Shown piece by piece: positions 1 to 5,867 of a stretch of 9,257 nt of DNA. The stretch spans positions 1-9,257 of the forward strand of contig UQWE01000048.1 of NCBI GenBank assembly GCA_900544655.1, given 5' to 3'. The DNA comes from an uncultured Coriobacteriaceae bacterium. Its GTDB lineage: Bacteria > Actinomycetota > Coriobacteriia > Coriobacteriales > Atopobiaceae. The notes under the pieces were generated by a model. The model searched no databases and had not been told where the DNA came from. It was given only the letters and a program-made list of their open reading frames with translations. The stretch's first letter is position 1. Each line of letters starts with the position of its first letter. The position numbers were made by a program, and so were the translations under genes.

Positions 1-146
1 CAGGCTCGCACCGCACTGCCGCGAGCGTCGCCGGCAAGCCCGTCTTCGCCGCGGGTGACGCCCGAAACGGCTCTACCCTCGTTGTGACCGCCATGGCCGA
101 TGTCCTCGCCTGTGCCGCCGAGGTTGCCGCGACGCTGGGCCTGTAA
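1..146 (+). CDS. gltD: C-terminal end of a GltD-like glutamate synthase small subunit (partial)
   Basis: Only the last 47 residues are in the window; the frame is open from base 3 and ends at TAA 144-146. The readable part contains VFAAGDARNGSTLVVTAMAD, which matches the C-terminal FAD-binding GD-x-R-x-G-x-SLVV-x-A signature of the glutamate synthase small-subunit family (pyridine nucleotide-disulphide oxidoreductases). In that family this segment contacts the second FAD and the subunit passes electrons from NAD(P)H to the large subunit for glutamine-to-glutamate conversion in the cytoplasm. Relatives such as the NADH-dependent ferredoxin:NADP oxidoreductase or sulfide dehydrogenase subunits share this tail and cannot be excluded from 47 residues. 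Two strong terminators follow at once, so this is the last gene of its operon. Family call fairly sure, exact gene less so. Confidence 0.6.
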   Translation, partial: GSHRTAASVAGKPVFAAGDARNGSTLVVTAMADVLACAAEVAATLGL

Positions 147-151
147 GTAGC

Positions 152-188
152 AAAACCTGCAAAAGGGACAGTCCCTTTTGCAGGTTTT
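152..188 (+). terminator. intrinsic terminator 1 of a tandem pair
   Basis: A perfect 17-bp inverted repeat (152-168 with 172-188, 3-nt loop) starts 5 nt after the gltD-like stop codon. The arms are AAAACCTGC-AAAAGGGA and its complement, so both an A-tract upstream and a T-run at the 3' end are present. It could terminate in both directions. Confidence 0.9.
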
Positions 189-190
189 TC

Positions 191-227
191 GAGACCCGCT
201 GGGGGAGAGTCCCCCGGCGGGTCTTTT
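191..227 (+). terminator. intrinsic terminator 2 of a tandem pair
   Basis: A GC-rich stem of 15 bp (192-206 with 210-224, one G-T wobble, loop GAG) runs straight into TTTT (224-227). It sits 3 nt after the first terminator and isolates the gltD-like gene from the next one. Confidence 0.85.
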
Positions 228-273
228 CGTTTGCTACTATCGCGGGGGATACTGACGACGATGGGAGCGAGAC

Positions 274-762
274 ATGCCTCTTCATGAGAATCCCGAGCTC
301 AAGAGGGAGAGCTTCGAGTCCCTGCTCATGGCCGAGCTCGTGGGCCTTGGTACCACGATGTGTGCCGCGATGGACGCAAACCCGGGATTTGTGCCCTGCA
401 GCCATGCGTTTGGCGTGCTCCTCGAGGGTCTCGAGGCGGCCGCCGTCCCTGCTCCTACAGAGACTCTCCGCGAGTAGGCGGATAAGATCCACGCGCGCAG
501 CGAGCACATCGCAGAGCACCGTGGGGTGCCCCGTGGAGCCGTGACCTGCCCGTATGCCGGCCCTGGTAGGGAACCAATTGCGGATGCCGTCTCAAGCGTC
601 AAGATGGCCGCGTGCGCCATTGAGGACTCCGGTTGCGAGAACGAGGAGGCCTGCGTGGCCGTCGCTCGCGCACTTGCTGGCATTGGCGACCCTCACTCAG
701 ATGCTGCCGCGGTTGCGGAGCAGGCCGCCGAGGCCCTTCGCCTGGCCCATCAGTTCGACTAG
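274..762 (+). pseudogene. unrecognised 162-codon gene interrupted by an in-frame TAG
   Basis: ATG 274 is preceded by GGGAG about 8 nt upstream. The frame runs 67 codons to TAG 475-477, then continues open in the same frame for another 94 codons to TAG 760-762. The residues flanking the stop (ETLRE / ADKIHARSEHIAEH) read smoothly as one helix-rich protein, so a nonsense change of a sense codon (for example TAC, AAG or CAG to TAG) or a base-call error is the simplest explanation. A second half starting at GTG 526 or further in is possible but I see no good ribosome binding site there. The protein is alanine- and glutamate-rich with about seven cysteines (MCAAM, VPCSH, TCPYAG, ACAIEDSGC, EACVA), no signal peptide and no membrane segment. 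I do not recognise the family and assign no function. Confidence 0.55.
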
Positions 763-941
763 ACTCGCCGCGTCCATTGGCTACCACGTGCGGCAAAGAC
801 AAGTCTCGCCGCTTCCAGTGGTCTCCTCTCGCGGCAAAGACTAGGCTGGCTGTGGCTAGCGGCCACTCCTCGTGCTAAAGACGAATCCCCCGATCCTGTT
901 GGCTCTTCTCGCGCAATCGCGTGCGAGAGCGGCGCTAAGAC
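760..941. repeat. degenerate 41-bp tandem repeats (three units plus one expanded unit)
   Basis: Three contiguous units of exactly 41 bp (760-800, 801-841, 842-882) each end in (G)CxxC/T-AAAGAC; units 1 and 2 match at about 31 of 41 positions, units 1 and 3 at about 25 of 41 by eye. A fourth unit (883-941) begins the same way, carries about 18 extra bases and ends in GCGCTAAGAC. The first unit starts on the stop codon TAG of the broken gene. The spacing is exact but no unit is open-reading in a consistent frame, so this is non-coding. Confidence 0.55.
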
Positions 942-950
942 CGGGGGATT
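884..950. terminator. large stem-loop between convergent genes, possible terminator
   Basis: AATCCCCCG (884-892) pairs perfectly with CGGGGGATT (942-950), enclosing a second hairpin (906-914 with 921-929, one or two G-T wobbles). It lies between a plus-strand gene ending at 762 and a minus-strand gene ending at 1046, where a two-way terminator is expected. There is no proper T-run on either side, so termination is not certain; a structured RNA is an alternative. From 951 to 1045 I see only short degenerate TTGG(G)ACGTG repeats. Confidence 0.4.
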
Positions 951-1045
951 TCACTTGGACGTGTTAATTGGGACGTGCCTGTTTGGCCGCACTTGTTGGA
1001 CGTGCTTGCCGGGCGTGCCCGTTGGCCGTGCCCGTGGGGGCCGCC

Positions 1046-2179
1046 TTACGCCTCGCCCCAGACCTTCTCGGCGACGCGCTTAACGAGGGCGACCTTGGCC
1101 CACTGCTCGTCCTCGGTGAGCTTGTTGCCGCACTCGCAGGAGGCGAAGCCGCACTGCGGGGAGAGGCAGAGGTTCTCGAGCGGCACGTACTTGGCCGCCT
1201 CATTGATGCGGCTGATGAGCAGCTCCTCGTCCTCGAGGCCCGGCTGCTTGGAGGTCACGAGGCCGAGCACGACCTTCTTGCCCTCGGCCACGTACTTGAG
1301 CGGCTCGAAGGTGCCGGCGCGCGGCGTGTCGAACTCGAGGTAGAAGGCATCGACGTTCTCATCGGCGAAGAGGTAGGGCGCGACGGGATCATAGCCGCCC
1401 TCGAAGGCGTAGGTGGAGTGGTAGTTGCCGCGGCAGACGTGCGTGGTGATCGCGAGATCCTCGGGCTTGCCCTCGATTGCGAGGTTGTTGAGGCGAACGC
1501 CGAGCTCCGAGACCTTCTGGATGTCGACCGGGCCCATGCCGGTCTTGCTGGTGAAGTCTGCATCGCAGTATAGACCCCAGGTGCAGTCGTCAAACTGAAC
1601 GGAGCGGCAACCGGCGGCGTAGAGGTCTGCGATGACGGTGCGGTAGGCAGCGGCGATGTCCTCGATGAGGGCCTCGTTGTCAGCGTAGACGGATCGCAGG
1701 CTCTCGACCTGGCCGTCGCAGCGGTCGAGGATGAGCTCGGCATAGGTCTGGGCGGGAGAGGGGACGGTCTGGCGCGCGACCTGGCCGTCCTCCTCGAGGG
1801 CCTTCACGAACTTGAAATGCTCAACGAACGGGTGGTTTTCGCCGGAGATCTTGTCCGTGACGACGGCGGTGTCGGCGGTGGTCTCCTCGTCGTGGAACAT
1901 GTAGCCGGTGCGGCTCGCGCGGCGCTCGATGCCGTTCAGGCCCCACATGAAGTCGAGATGCCAGTAGCTGCGACGGAACTCGCCATCGGTGATGACGTGG
2001 AGACCAGCGGCCTTCTGCTTGGCGACGAGGTCGCGGATGGCCTCGTTTTCGATCGTCGCGAGGGCGGCGTCGTCGATGATGCCGGCGGCGTGATCAGTGC
2101 GGGCCTGCTTGAGGACGTCCGGGCGCAGGAAACTACCGACGACGTCATAGCGGAATGGGGCGTTGTGCTTGTAGGACAT
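1046..2179 (-). CDS. MetE-like cobalamin-independent methionine synthase family protein (YxjG/YxjH type), copy 1
   Basis: 377 aa, cytoplasmic. This is the C-terminal catalytic barrel of the MetE family without the N-terminal barrel of full-length MetE (about 750 aa), as in Bacillus YxjG/YxjH. The zinc and homocysteine-activating set is complete: H247 and C249 in TTHVCRGN, E282 in FYLEFD, C343 in LSPQCGFAS; the N-terminal NAPFRYDVVGSFLRP and TDGEFRR blocks are typical. The family transfers a methyl group to the homocysteine thiol; the methyl donor of these short forms is not settled and need not be methyl-tetrahydrofolate. ATG 2179 is chosen because AAGGAG lies 6 nt upstream and the paralogue starts at the same point. 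It follows its paralogue in the same direction after 355 nt that hold its own LysR-type box, so it is probably transcribed separately. Family sure, exact reaction inferred. Confidence 0.9.
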   Translation of the reverse strand: MSYKHNAPFRYDVVGSFLRPDVLKQARTDHAAGIIDDAALATIENEAIRDLVAKQKAAGLHVITDGEFRRSYWHLDFMWGLNGIERRASRTGYMFHDEETTADTAVVTDKISGENHPFVEHFKFVKALEEDGQVARQTVPSPAQTYAELILDRCDGQVESLRSVYADNEALIEDIAAAYRTVIADLYAAGCRSVQFDDCTWGLYCDADFTSKTGMGPVDIQKVSELGVRLNNLAIEGKPEDLAITTHVCRGNYHSTYAFEGGYDPVAPYLFADENVDAFYLEFDTPRAGTFEPLKYVAEGKKVVLGLVTSKQPGLEDEELLISRINEAAKYVPLENLCLSPQCGFASCECGNKLTEDEQWAKVALVKRVAEKVWGEA

Positions 2180-2265
2180 GGTTTCTCCTTGGGTGTGAGA
2201 TGGCTCATGGATGTCGCAAGAGCTTGGGAGACGTGCGCAATCATCATTACTACCAGGCTCTTTGC

Positions 2266-2278
2266 TAGTCGTTAACTA
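2266..2278. promoter_or_regulatory. second, weaker TAG-N7-CTA box upstream of MetE-like copy 1
   Basis: TAG-TCGTTAA-CTA, the same 3-7-3 spacing as the stronger box at 2352-2366 but lacking the outer A and T. It lies 87 nt before the ATG, probably downstream of or within the promoter. About one such 13-mer is expected by chance in the whole window, so this one alone is weak. Confidence 0.3.
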
Positions 2279-2351
2279 ACCGACCAATTGGCTAGGAATA
2301 GTATTTCACGTCTGCGGGCTATCCGGTACTACGCATCATGTATGCGAGTGC

Positions 2352-2366
2352 ATAGGTTTAAGCTAT
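2352..2366. promoter_or_regulatory. MET-box-like LysR-type operator upstream of MetE-like copy 1
   Basis: On the minus strand it reads ATAG-CTTAAAC-CTAT, a T-N11-A palindrome nearly identical to the streptococcal MET-box bound by MtaR/MetR (TATAGTTTnAAACTATA, from memory of published comparative work). Position is about 170 nt before the ATG. The same motif precedes MetE-like copy 2 and lysR. The stretch between box and ATG (2180-2350) shows no SAM riboswitch, T-box or terminator that I can see. Confidence 0.65.
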
Positions 2367-2392
2367 GGTACGCGTGGAATGGTGAGAAAGGC

Positions 2393-2426
2393 ACGACGCT
2401 TGCCTGGGACGCGGACGACGCTTGCC
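2393..2426. repeat. 12-bp direct repeat, 22-bp period
   Basis: ACGACGCTTGCC occurs at 2393-2404 and 2415-2426 in the intergenic stretch between the two MetE-like genes. No function is evident. Confidence 0.5.
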
Positions 2427-2444
2427 GGAACGGGGGCGACGGCC

Positions 2445-2475
2445 AAGAGAAGGGGCCCGGAACGGCTGGCGCCCC
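2445..2475 (-). terminator. possible terminator of MetE-like copy 2
   Basis: Reading the minus strand after the stop of copy 2, GGGGC (2475-2471) pairs with GCCCC (2456-2452) with two further inner pairs, followed by TTCTCTT. A loopless 16-bp palindrome AGCTGGCCGGCCAGCT (2504-2519) and TACTGTcACAGTA (2492-2504) lie between it and the gene. Stem short and U-tract impure, so confidence is low. Confidence 0.35.
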
Positions 2476-2534
2476 GGACCCCACAGGTATTTACTGTCAC
2501 AGTAGCTGGCCGGCCAGCTCGCGTGCCTCGCCGG

Positions 2535-3665
2535 CTATGCCTCGTCCACGTCGTCCCAGACGGACTCCGCGACCTCACGCACGAGCCTGAGCTTGTCCCA
2601 CTGGACCTGCTCGGCGATCGAGTTGCCCTCCTCGGTGGAGGCGAAGCCGCACTGCGGGGAGAGGCAGAGGCGCTCGAGGGGCACGATCTTCGCGGCCTCG
2701 TCGATGCGCGCACGGATGGCGTCCGGATCCTCGAGCTCGGCCGTCTTGGTGGTCACGAGGCCGAGGACGACGCGCTGGTCGGTGTCCGCCGGCAGGTGCC
2801 TGAGCGGCTCGAAGCTACCGGAGCGCTCGTCGTCGTACTCGAGGAAGAAGCCGTCAAAGCCGCGGATGCCCAGCAGGCGGCGCGCGATGGTCTCGTAGGT
2901 GCCCTCATAGAGCCAGTGGCTCATGAAGTTGCCCTTGCACATGTGGGTCGTAATGACCATGTCCTCCGGGCGGCCCTCGAGCGCCTCCTCGGTGATGTCG
3001 CCGAAGACGTCGATGAGTTCGTCGGGGTCATAGCCGCAGGCGACGATTTTGTCGCGGCGGCGCTCCGAGAACAGCGCGCCCCAGCTCGTGTCATCAAGCT
3101 GCAGATAGCGGCAACCGGCGTTATAGAAGGCACGGATCGCGTCCTGGTAGGTCTTAGCGAGGTCGTGGCGCAGCTCGTCGAGGTTGGCGTAGACGGGGTT
3201 CGCGGCGTACTGCTGGGAGAGGACCACGGAGCTAAGCGTGACCATGTTGGGACCGGCGATGGTCTGCTTGACGGGCGTGTCGCCGGCGAGCTTCTGCGTG
3301 CGGCGGAAGCCGTCGAGGAAGGGGTGGTTGGGGTCGAAGGAGATGGGGGAGTCGACGTAGGTGCCCTGCATGACCTTCTCGATGCCGAAGTCGGCGGTCT
3401 TGAAGTCATACACCTTAATGCCGTTGAAGCCGGCAAGCCAGTCGAGATGCCACCAACGGCGGCGGAACTCGCCGTCGGTCACGGCGTGCAGGCCTACGGC
3501 CTTCTGCTTCTCGATGATCTTGGTGACCTCGGCGTCTTCGACCTCGCGAAGCTGTTCGAAGGAGATCTCTCCGGCGGCGTGCTTGGCACGCGCGTCGTGG
3601 ATTGCCTGCGGGCGGAGGAAGCTGCCGACGATGTCATAGCGGAAGGGTGCGTTGAGCTTTGCCAT
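2535..3665 (-). CDS. MetE-like cobalamin-independent methionine synthase family protein (YxjG/YxjH type), copy 2
   Basis: 376 aa, same single-barrel architecture as the neighbouring paralogue. All metal ligands are present: H241 and C243 in TTHMCKGN, E276 in FFLEYD, C339 in LSPQCGFAS, plus NAPFRYDIVGSFLRP at the N-terminus and TDGEFRR at 64-70. It differs clearly from copy 1 between residues 85 and 235 (substrate side), so the two are an old duplication rather than a recent one and may use different methyl donors. ATG 3665 has AAAGGAG upstream at normal spacing. A LysR-type box stands about 155 nt before the start. Expected role: methylation of homocysteine to methionine in the cytoplasm; donor unknown. 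Neighbour metY would supply the homocysteine. Confidence 0.9.
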   Translation of the reverse strand: MAKLNAPFRYDIVGSFLRPQAIHDARAKHAAGEISFEQLREVEDAEVTKIIEKQKAVGLHAVTDGEFRRRWWHLDWLAGFNGIKVYDFKTADFGIEKVMQGTYVDSPISFDPNHPFLDGFRRTQKLAGDTPVKQTIAGPNMVTLSSVVLSQQYAANPVYANLDELRHDLAKTYQDAIRAFYNAGCRYLQLDDTSWGALFSERRRDKIVACGYDPDELIDVFGDITEEALEGRPEDMVITTHMCKGNFMSHWLYEGTYETIARRLLGIRGFDGFFLEYDDERSGSFEPLRHLPADTDQRVVLGLVTTKTAELEDPDAIRARIDEAAKIVPLERLCLSPQCGFASTEEGNSIAEQVQWDKLRLVREVAESVWDDVDEA

Positions 3666-3820
3666 GATGGCTCCTTTGAGTTGTGGGTTCGTTGCGAAGA
3701 GCTGATGCTTCGCCTATGGTGCGGGCCTTCTCTGCGCGGAAGACTGGGCGAGAGCGGGCACGAGGCCAAGTATTACAGAGCCGTTGGCCATCTGGAAGAA
3801 TCGATAGCCGATACGGTTAT

Positions 3821-3835
3821 ATAGCCTGAAGCTAT
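3821..3835. promoter_or_regulatory. MET-box-like LysR-type operator upstream of MetE-like copy 2
   Basis: On the minus strand ATAG-CTTCAGG-CTAT; it shares ATAGCTT and the 4-7-4 spacing with the box of copy 1, and both are preceded by CC. It stands about 155 nt upstream of ATG 3665. A weak TAATAC-like -10 lies at about 3770, but I cannot fix the promoter. The leader between box and gene shows no terminator. Confidence 0.65.
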
Positions 3836-3896
3836 GGGGTGGCTCGGGTGTCATTCGACAGCGCGAGCGTCCCGGCGTTGCTCCGCCATGCGGCGA

Positions 3897-3976
3897 GCGC
3901 GCCCGTGCCGTGCAAGTTGCGCTTCCGCGTTGTGTATCGGGCGCTTCCGCGCCAGGCGGCCGGCGCGCCCGTGCCG
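3897..3976. repeat. nested GC-rich direct repeats
   Basis: GCGCGCCCGTGCCG occurs at 3897-3910 and 3963-3976; inside this frame GCGCTTCCGCG occurs at 3919-3929 and 3941-3951. The stretch 3840-4006 between the metY terminator and the copy 2 promoter contains no gene I can support. Confidence 0.5.
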
Positions 3977-4006
3977 CCCATGCCACATAACCGGCTCGCT
4001 GCGCAC

Positions 4007-4037
4007 AAAAAGGGGCGGACCACCTGGCCCGCCCCTT
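4007..4037 (-). terminator. intrinsic terminator of metY
   Basis: On the minus strand AAGGGGCGG (4037-4029) pairs with CCGCCCCTT (4018-4010) and runs into TTTTT (4011-4007). It begins 32 nt after the metY stop codon. Confidence 0.88.
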
Positions 4038-4069
4038 CCGAGTCGATGAGATTGTCTGCGGTCTGCGAA

Positions 4070-5408
4070 CTAGTCGAGGGCGGCGAATCCACGCTCGAGG
4101 TCGGCGATGATGTCATCGATGTGCTCCGTGCCGATGGAGAGACGAATCGTGGACTGCGAGATGCCCACGTTGGCGAGTTCCTCGTCCGAGAGCTGGGAGT
4201 GCGTCGTGCTAGCCGGATGGATCACGAGGCTCTTGACGTCAGCGACGTTGGCGAGCAGCGAGAAGAGCTGCAGGTTGTCGATGAACTTCCACGCAGCGTC
4301 CTTGCCGCCCTTGATCTCGAAGGTGAAGATCGAGGCGCCTCCGTTGGGGAAGTACTTGTCGTAGAGGTCGTGGTCGGGGTGGTCGGGGAGGCTCGGGTGG
4401 TTGACCTTCTCGACGTGCGGGTTGTTCACGAGGTACTCGATGACCTTCTTGGTGTTCTCGGCGTGGCGCTCGAGGCGAAGCGACAGGGTCTCGGTGCCCT
4501 GGAGCAGCAGGAACGCGTTGAAGGGCGAGATGCAGGCGCCCTCGTCGCGGAGGAGAATCGCGCGGATGTAGGTCACGTACGCGGCAGCACCGCAGGCGTC
4601 GGCGAAGGAGATGCCGTGGTAGGAGGGGCTAGGCTCGGCGATCTGCGGGTACTTGCCGGAGGCCTTCCAATCGAAGTTGCCACCGTCGACGATCACGCCG
4701 CCAAGCGAGGTGCCGTGGCCGCCAATGAACTTCGTGGCGGAGTGGACGACGACGTTGGCGCCATGCTCGAGTGGACGGAAGAGATACGGCGTGCCAAACG
4801 TGTTGTCCACGACGACGGGCAGGCCGCGCTTGTGGGCGATCTCGGAGATGGCGTCGATGTTTGGGATGTCGGAGTTGGGGTTGCCGAGGGTCTCGAGGTA
4901 GATGAGGGTGGTGTTGTCCTGTATGGCCGCCTCGACCTCGTCGAGGTTGTGGGCGTCGACGAAGGTGGTCGTGATGCCGTACTGCGGGAGCGTGTGCTCG
5001 AGCAGGTTGTAGGAACCGCCGTAGATGGTCTTCTGGGCGACCACGTGGTCGCCTGCCTTGGCGAGCGCCTGGATGGCGTAGGTGATGGCGGCGGCGCCGG
5101 AGGCGACAGCGAGACCGGCCACGCCACCCTCGAGCGCGGCGATGCGGTCCTCGAAGACGCCCTGCGTGGAGTTGGTCAGGCGGCCGTAGATGTTGCCGGC
5201 GTCAGCAAGGCCGAAGCGGTCGGCGGCGTGCTGGGAGTTGCGGAAGACGTAGCTCGTGGTCTGGTAAATGGGCACGGCGCGGGAGTCGGGGGCGGGGGGG
5301 GGCCCCCCCCCGGCCGCCGGACTTGCGCCCGGCCGCCTCCTGGCCGACGTGGAGCTGAAGGGTCTCGAAGTGGAAGGTCTTCTCGGTCTCGGGAGTGATG
5401 TCAGACAT
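4070..5408 (-). CDS. metY: O-acetylhomocysteine sulfhydrylase, reading frame shifted at a G9C9 tract
   Basis: PLP enzyme of the Cys/Met metabolism family that makes homocysteine from O-acetylhomocysteine and sulfide. Start ATG 5408 has TAGGAGGA just upstream and gives MSDITPETEKTFHFETLQLHVGQE, the normal family N-terminus. The rest of the protein (PDSRAVPIYQTTSYVF onward, PLP lysine in HSATKFIGGHG, end at ERGFAALD) is in a different frame. The switch lies in a 9-G/9-C palindrome at 5294-5311; removing one base would restore a 445-aa protein, close to the usual length, with the PLP lysine at about residue 226. Between HVGQE and SRAVP the text is about nine residues longer than I expect and is Gly/Pro/Arg-rich. 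So this is either a sequencing or assembly error, a recent mutation, or a slippage-switchable gene. Function sure if the frame is intact. Confidence 0.85.
5294..5337. repeat. G9C9 palindrome and adjoining GC-rich direct repeat inside metY
   Basis: Nine G (5294-5302) followed directly by nine C (5303-5311), flanked by C and G to give a 20-bp palindrome. The 10-mer CCCGGCCGCC then occurs at 5309-5318 and 5328-5337. Such a tract is prone to polymerase slippage and to base-calling error, and it coincides with the metY frameshift. Confidence 0.8.
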
Positions 5409-5537
5409 GGGGTCCTCCTAAGGGATGGCTTTTGCGGGATGTCGCTCGAGCGGGTTCTTGTCGTACTTGATGGGCGCGCTTGAGGCTTCGACGCTGTGAT
5501 CGCGTTGCCTGCCGGCGCGCCGAACGGGATGGCTGCC

Positions 5538-5574
5538 AAAAAGAAACGCCCGGCAGCTCACGGGCTCCCGGGCG
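5538..5574 (-). terminator. intrinsic terminator of the metY leader (attenuator)
   Basis: On the minus strand CGCCCGGGAGC (5574-5564) pairs with GCTGCCGGGCG (5557-5547), 10 of 11 positions, loop CCGTGA, then TTTCTTTTT (5546-5538). It lies 31 nt after the leader-peptide stop and 129 nt before the metY start, so transcription must pass it to reach metY. Its 5' arm is complementary to 5646-5655 in the leader ORF, giving a competing antiterminator. Confidence 0.85.
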
Positions 5575-5605
5575 CAAGTCGGAGACGTTTCGCAAGGCGG
5601 CGGCG

Positions 5606-5698
5606 TTAGTGACGCACGACGACCCTGCAGGTAGACCCCTGCGGTGCCCGGGAGCTCAGCATTCGCATGTACATCATCATCGTGGTCTTGGCAGTCAT
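5606..5698 (-). CDS. methionine-rich leader peptide of metY (30 aa)
   Basis: A 30-codon ORF begins MTAKTTMMMYMRM and ends at TAA 5606-5608. Six of its first 13 codons are ATG, five of them in codons 7-13. It is preceded by AAGGAGGT (5714-5707) at 8 nt, the best ribosome binding site in the window, and lies about 30 nt downstream of the expected transcription start. No terminator separates it from its promoter; one follows it. The arrangement promoter, short ORF rich in the pathway's end product, terminator, biosynthetic gene is that of trp/his/leu-type attenuation: slow translation at Met codons would favour the antiterminator. The peptide itself need have no function. No homologue is known to me; the call rests on the layout. 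Confidence 0.75.
   Translation of the reverse strand: MTAKTTMMMYMRMLSSRAPQGSTCRVVVRH
5646..5655 (-). promoter_or_regulatory. antiterminator segment in the leader ORF
   Basis: On the minus strand GCTCCCGGGC (codons 14-18 of the leader peptide, directly after the Met run) is a perfect 10-nt complement of GCCCGGGAGC at 5573-5564, the 5' arm of the leader terminator. Pairing of the two would prevent the terminator. A further 6-bp match joins GGCACC (5648-5643) to GGTGCC (5709-5704) at the leader's ribosome binding site and could be the competing upstream hairpin. Confidence 0.6.
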
Positions 5699-5737
5699 CT
5701 CTCGGCACCTCCTTGCGCCTTCGGTTTTGCTGGTGAG

Positions 5738-5767
5738 TTTATACGTCCGCGTGGGCGATAAGGTCAA
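5738..5767 (-). promoter_or_regulatory. promoter of the metY leader transcript
   Basis: On the minus strand TTGACC (5767-5762), 18-bp spacer, TATAAA (5743-5738). The predicted start falls near 5731, about 33 nt before the leader-peptide ATG. The LysR-type palindrome abuts the -35 on its upstream side. Confidence 0.7.
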
Positions 5768-5769
5768 TA

Positions 5770-5788
5770 CCCTAGTGGGTAACTAGGG
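5770..5788. promoter_or_regulatory. LysR-type palindrome upstream of the metY promoter
   Basis: CCCTAG-TGGGTAA-CTAGGG, perfect 6-bp arms around 7 nt. It shares the TAG-N7-CTA core with the boxes of the other methionine genes but has C/G instead of A/T outside. It is centred near -48 of the predicted metY leader start, a usual place for a LysR activator. The aldo-keto reductase gene begins 320 nt away in the other direction, so control of that gene is possible but less obvious. Confidence 0.6.
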
Positions 5789-5867
5789 ATTAAGATTCTG
5801 TTACATCGAGGTAGGGAGGGGTGTTTGGTGGCCAGATTTCTATTGCGGGGCACCGCGAGGTCGTTTC

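Noticed and set aside
475..477. TAG as a pyrrolysine codon
   Set aside because: No pyl genes or methylamine methyltransferase features are visible and the protein is not a known pyrrolysine family; a nonsense change is simpler.
760..941. 41-bp repeats as a CRISPR array
   Set aside because: The units are contiguous and diverged along their whole length; there are no unique spacers between identical repeats and no cas genes.
1936..2247. Minus-strand frame beginning ATGATGATT upstream of MetE-like copy 1, considered as another Met leader
   Set aside because: It has only two initial Met codons, no ribosome binding site, overlaps deep into the real gene, and no terminator follows.
3714..3799. 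Short frame MANGSVILG upstream of MetE-like copy 2 as a leader peptide
   Set aside because: No ribosome binding site, no Met-codon run and no terminator before the gene.
968..5398. Long plus-strand reading frames opposite the methionine genes (for example 968-1573, 2379-3824, 3839-5398)
   Set aside because: They are antisense shadows caused by high GC at third codon positions; the minus-strand proteins in the same places match known families along their full length.
5418..5708. 96-aa minus-strand frame overlapping the metY leader
   Set aside because: It lies in a different frame from the leader peptide, has no good ribosome binding site and contains low-complexity residues; the 30-codon leader explains the region better.
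5409..5790. SAM riboswitch or T-box in front of metY
   Set aside because: I looked for the T-box AGGGTGGNACCGCG core and for S-box-like structure and found neither; the leader ORF plus terminator accounts for the region.
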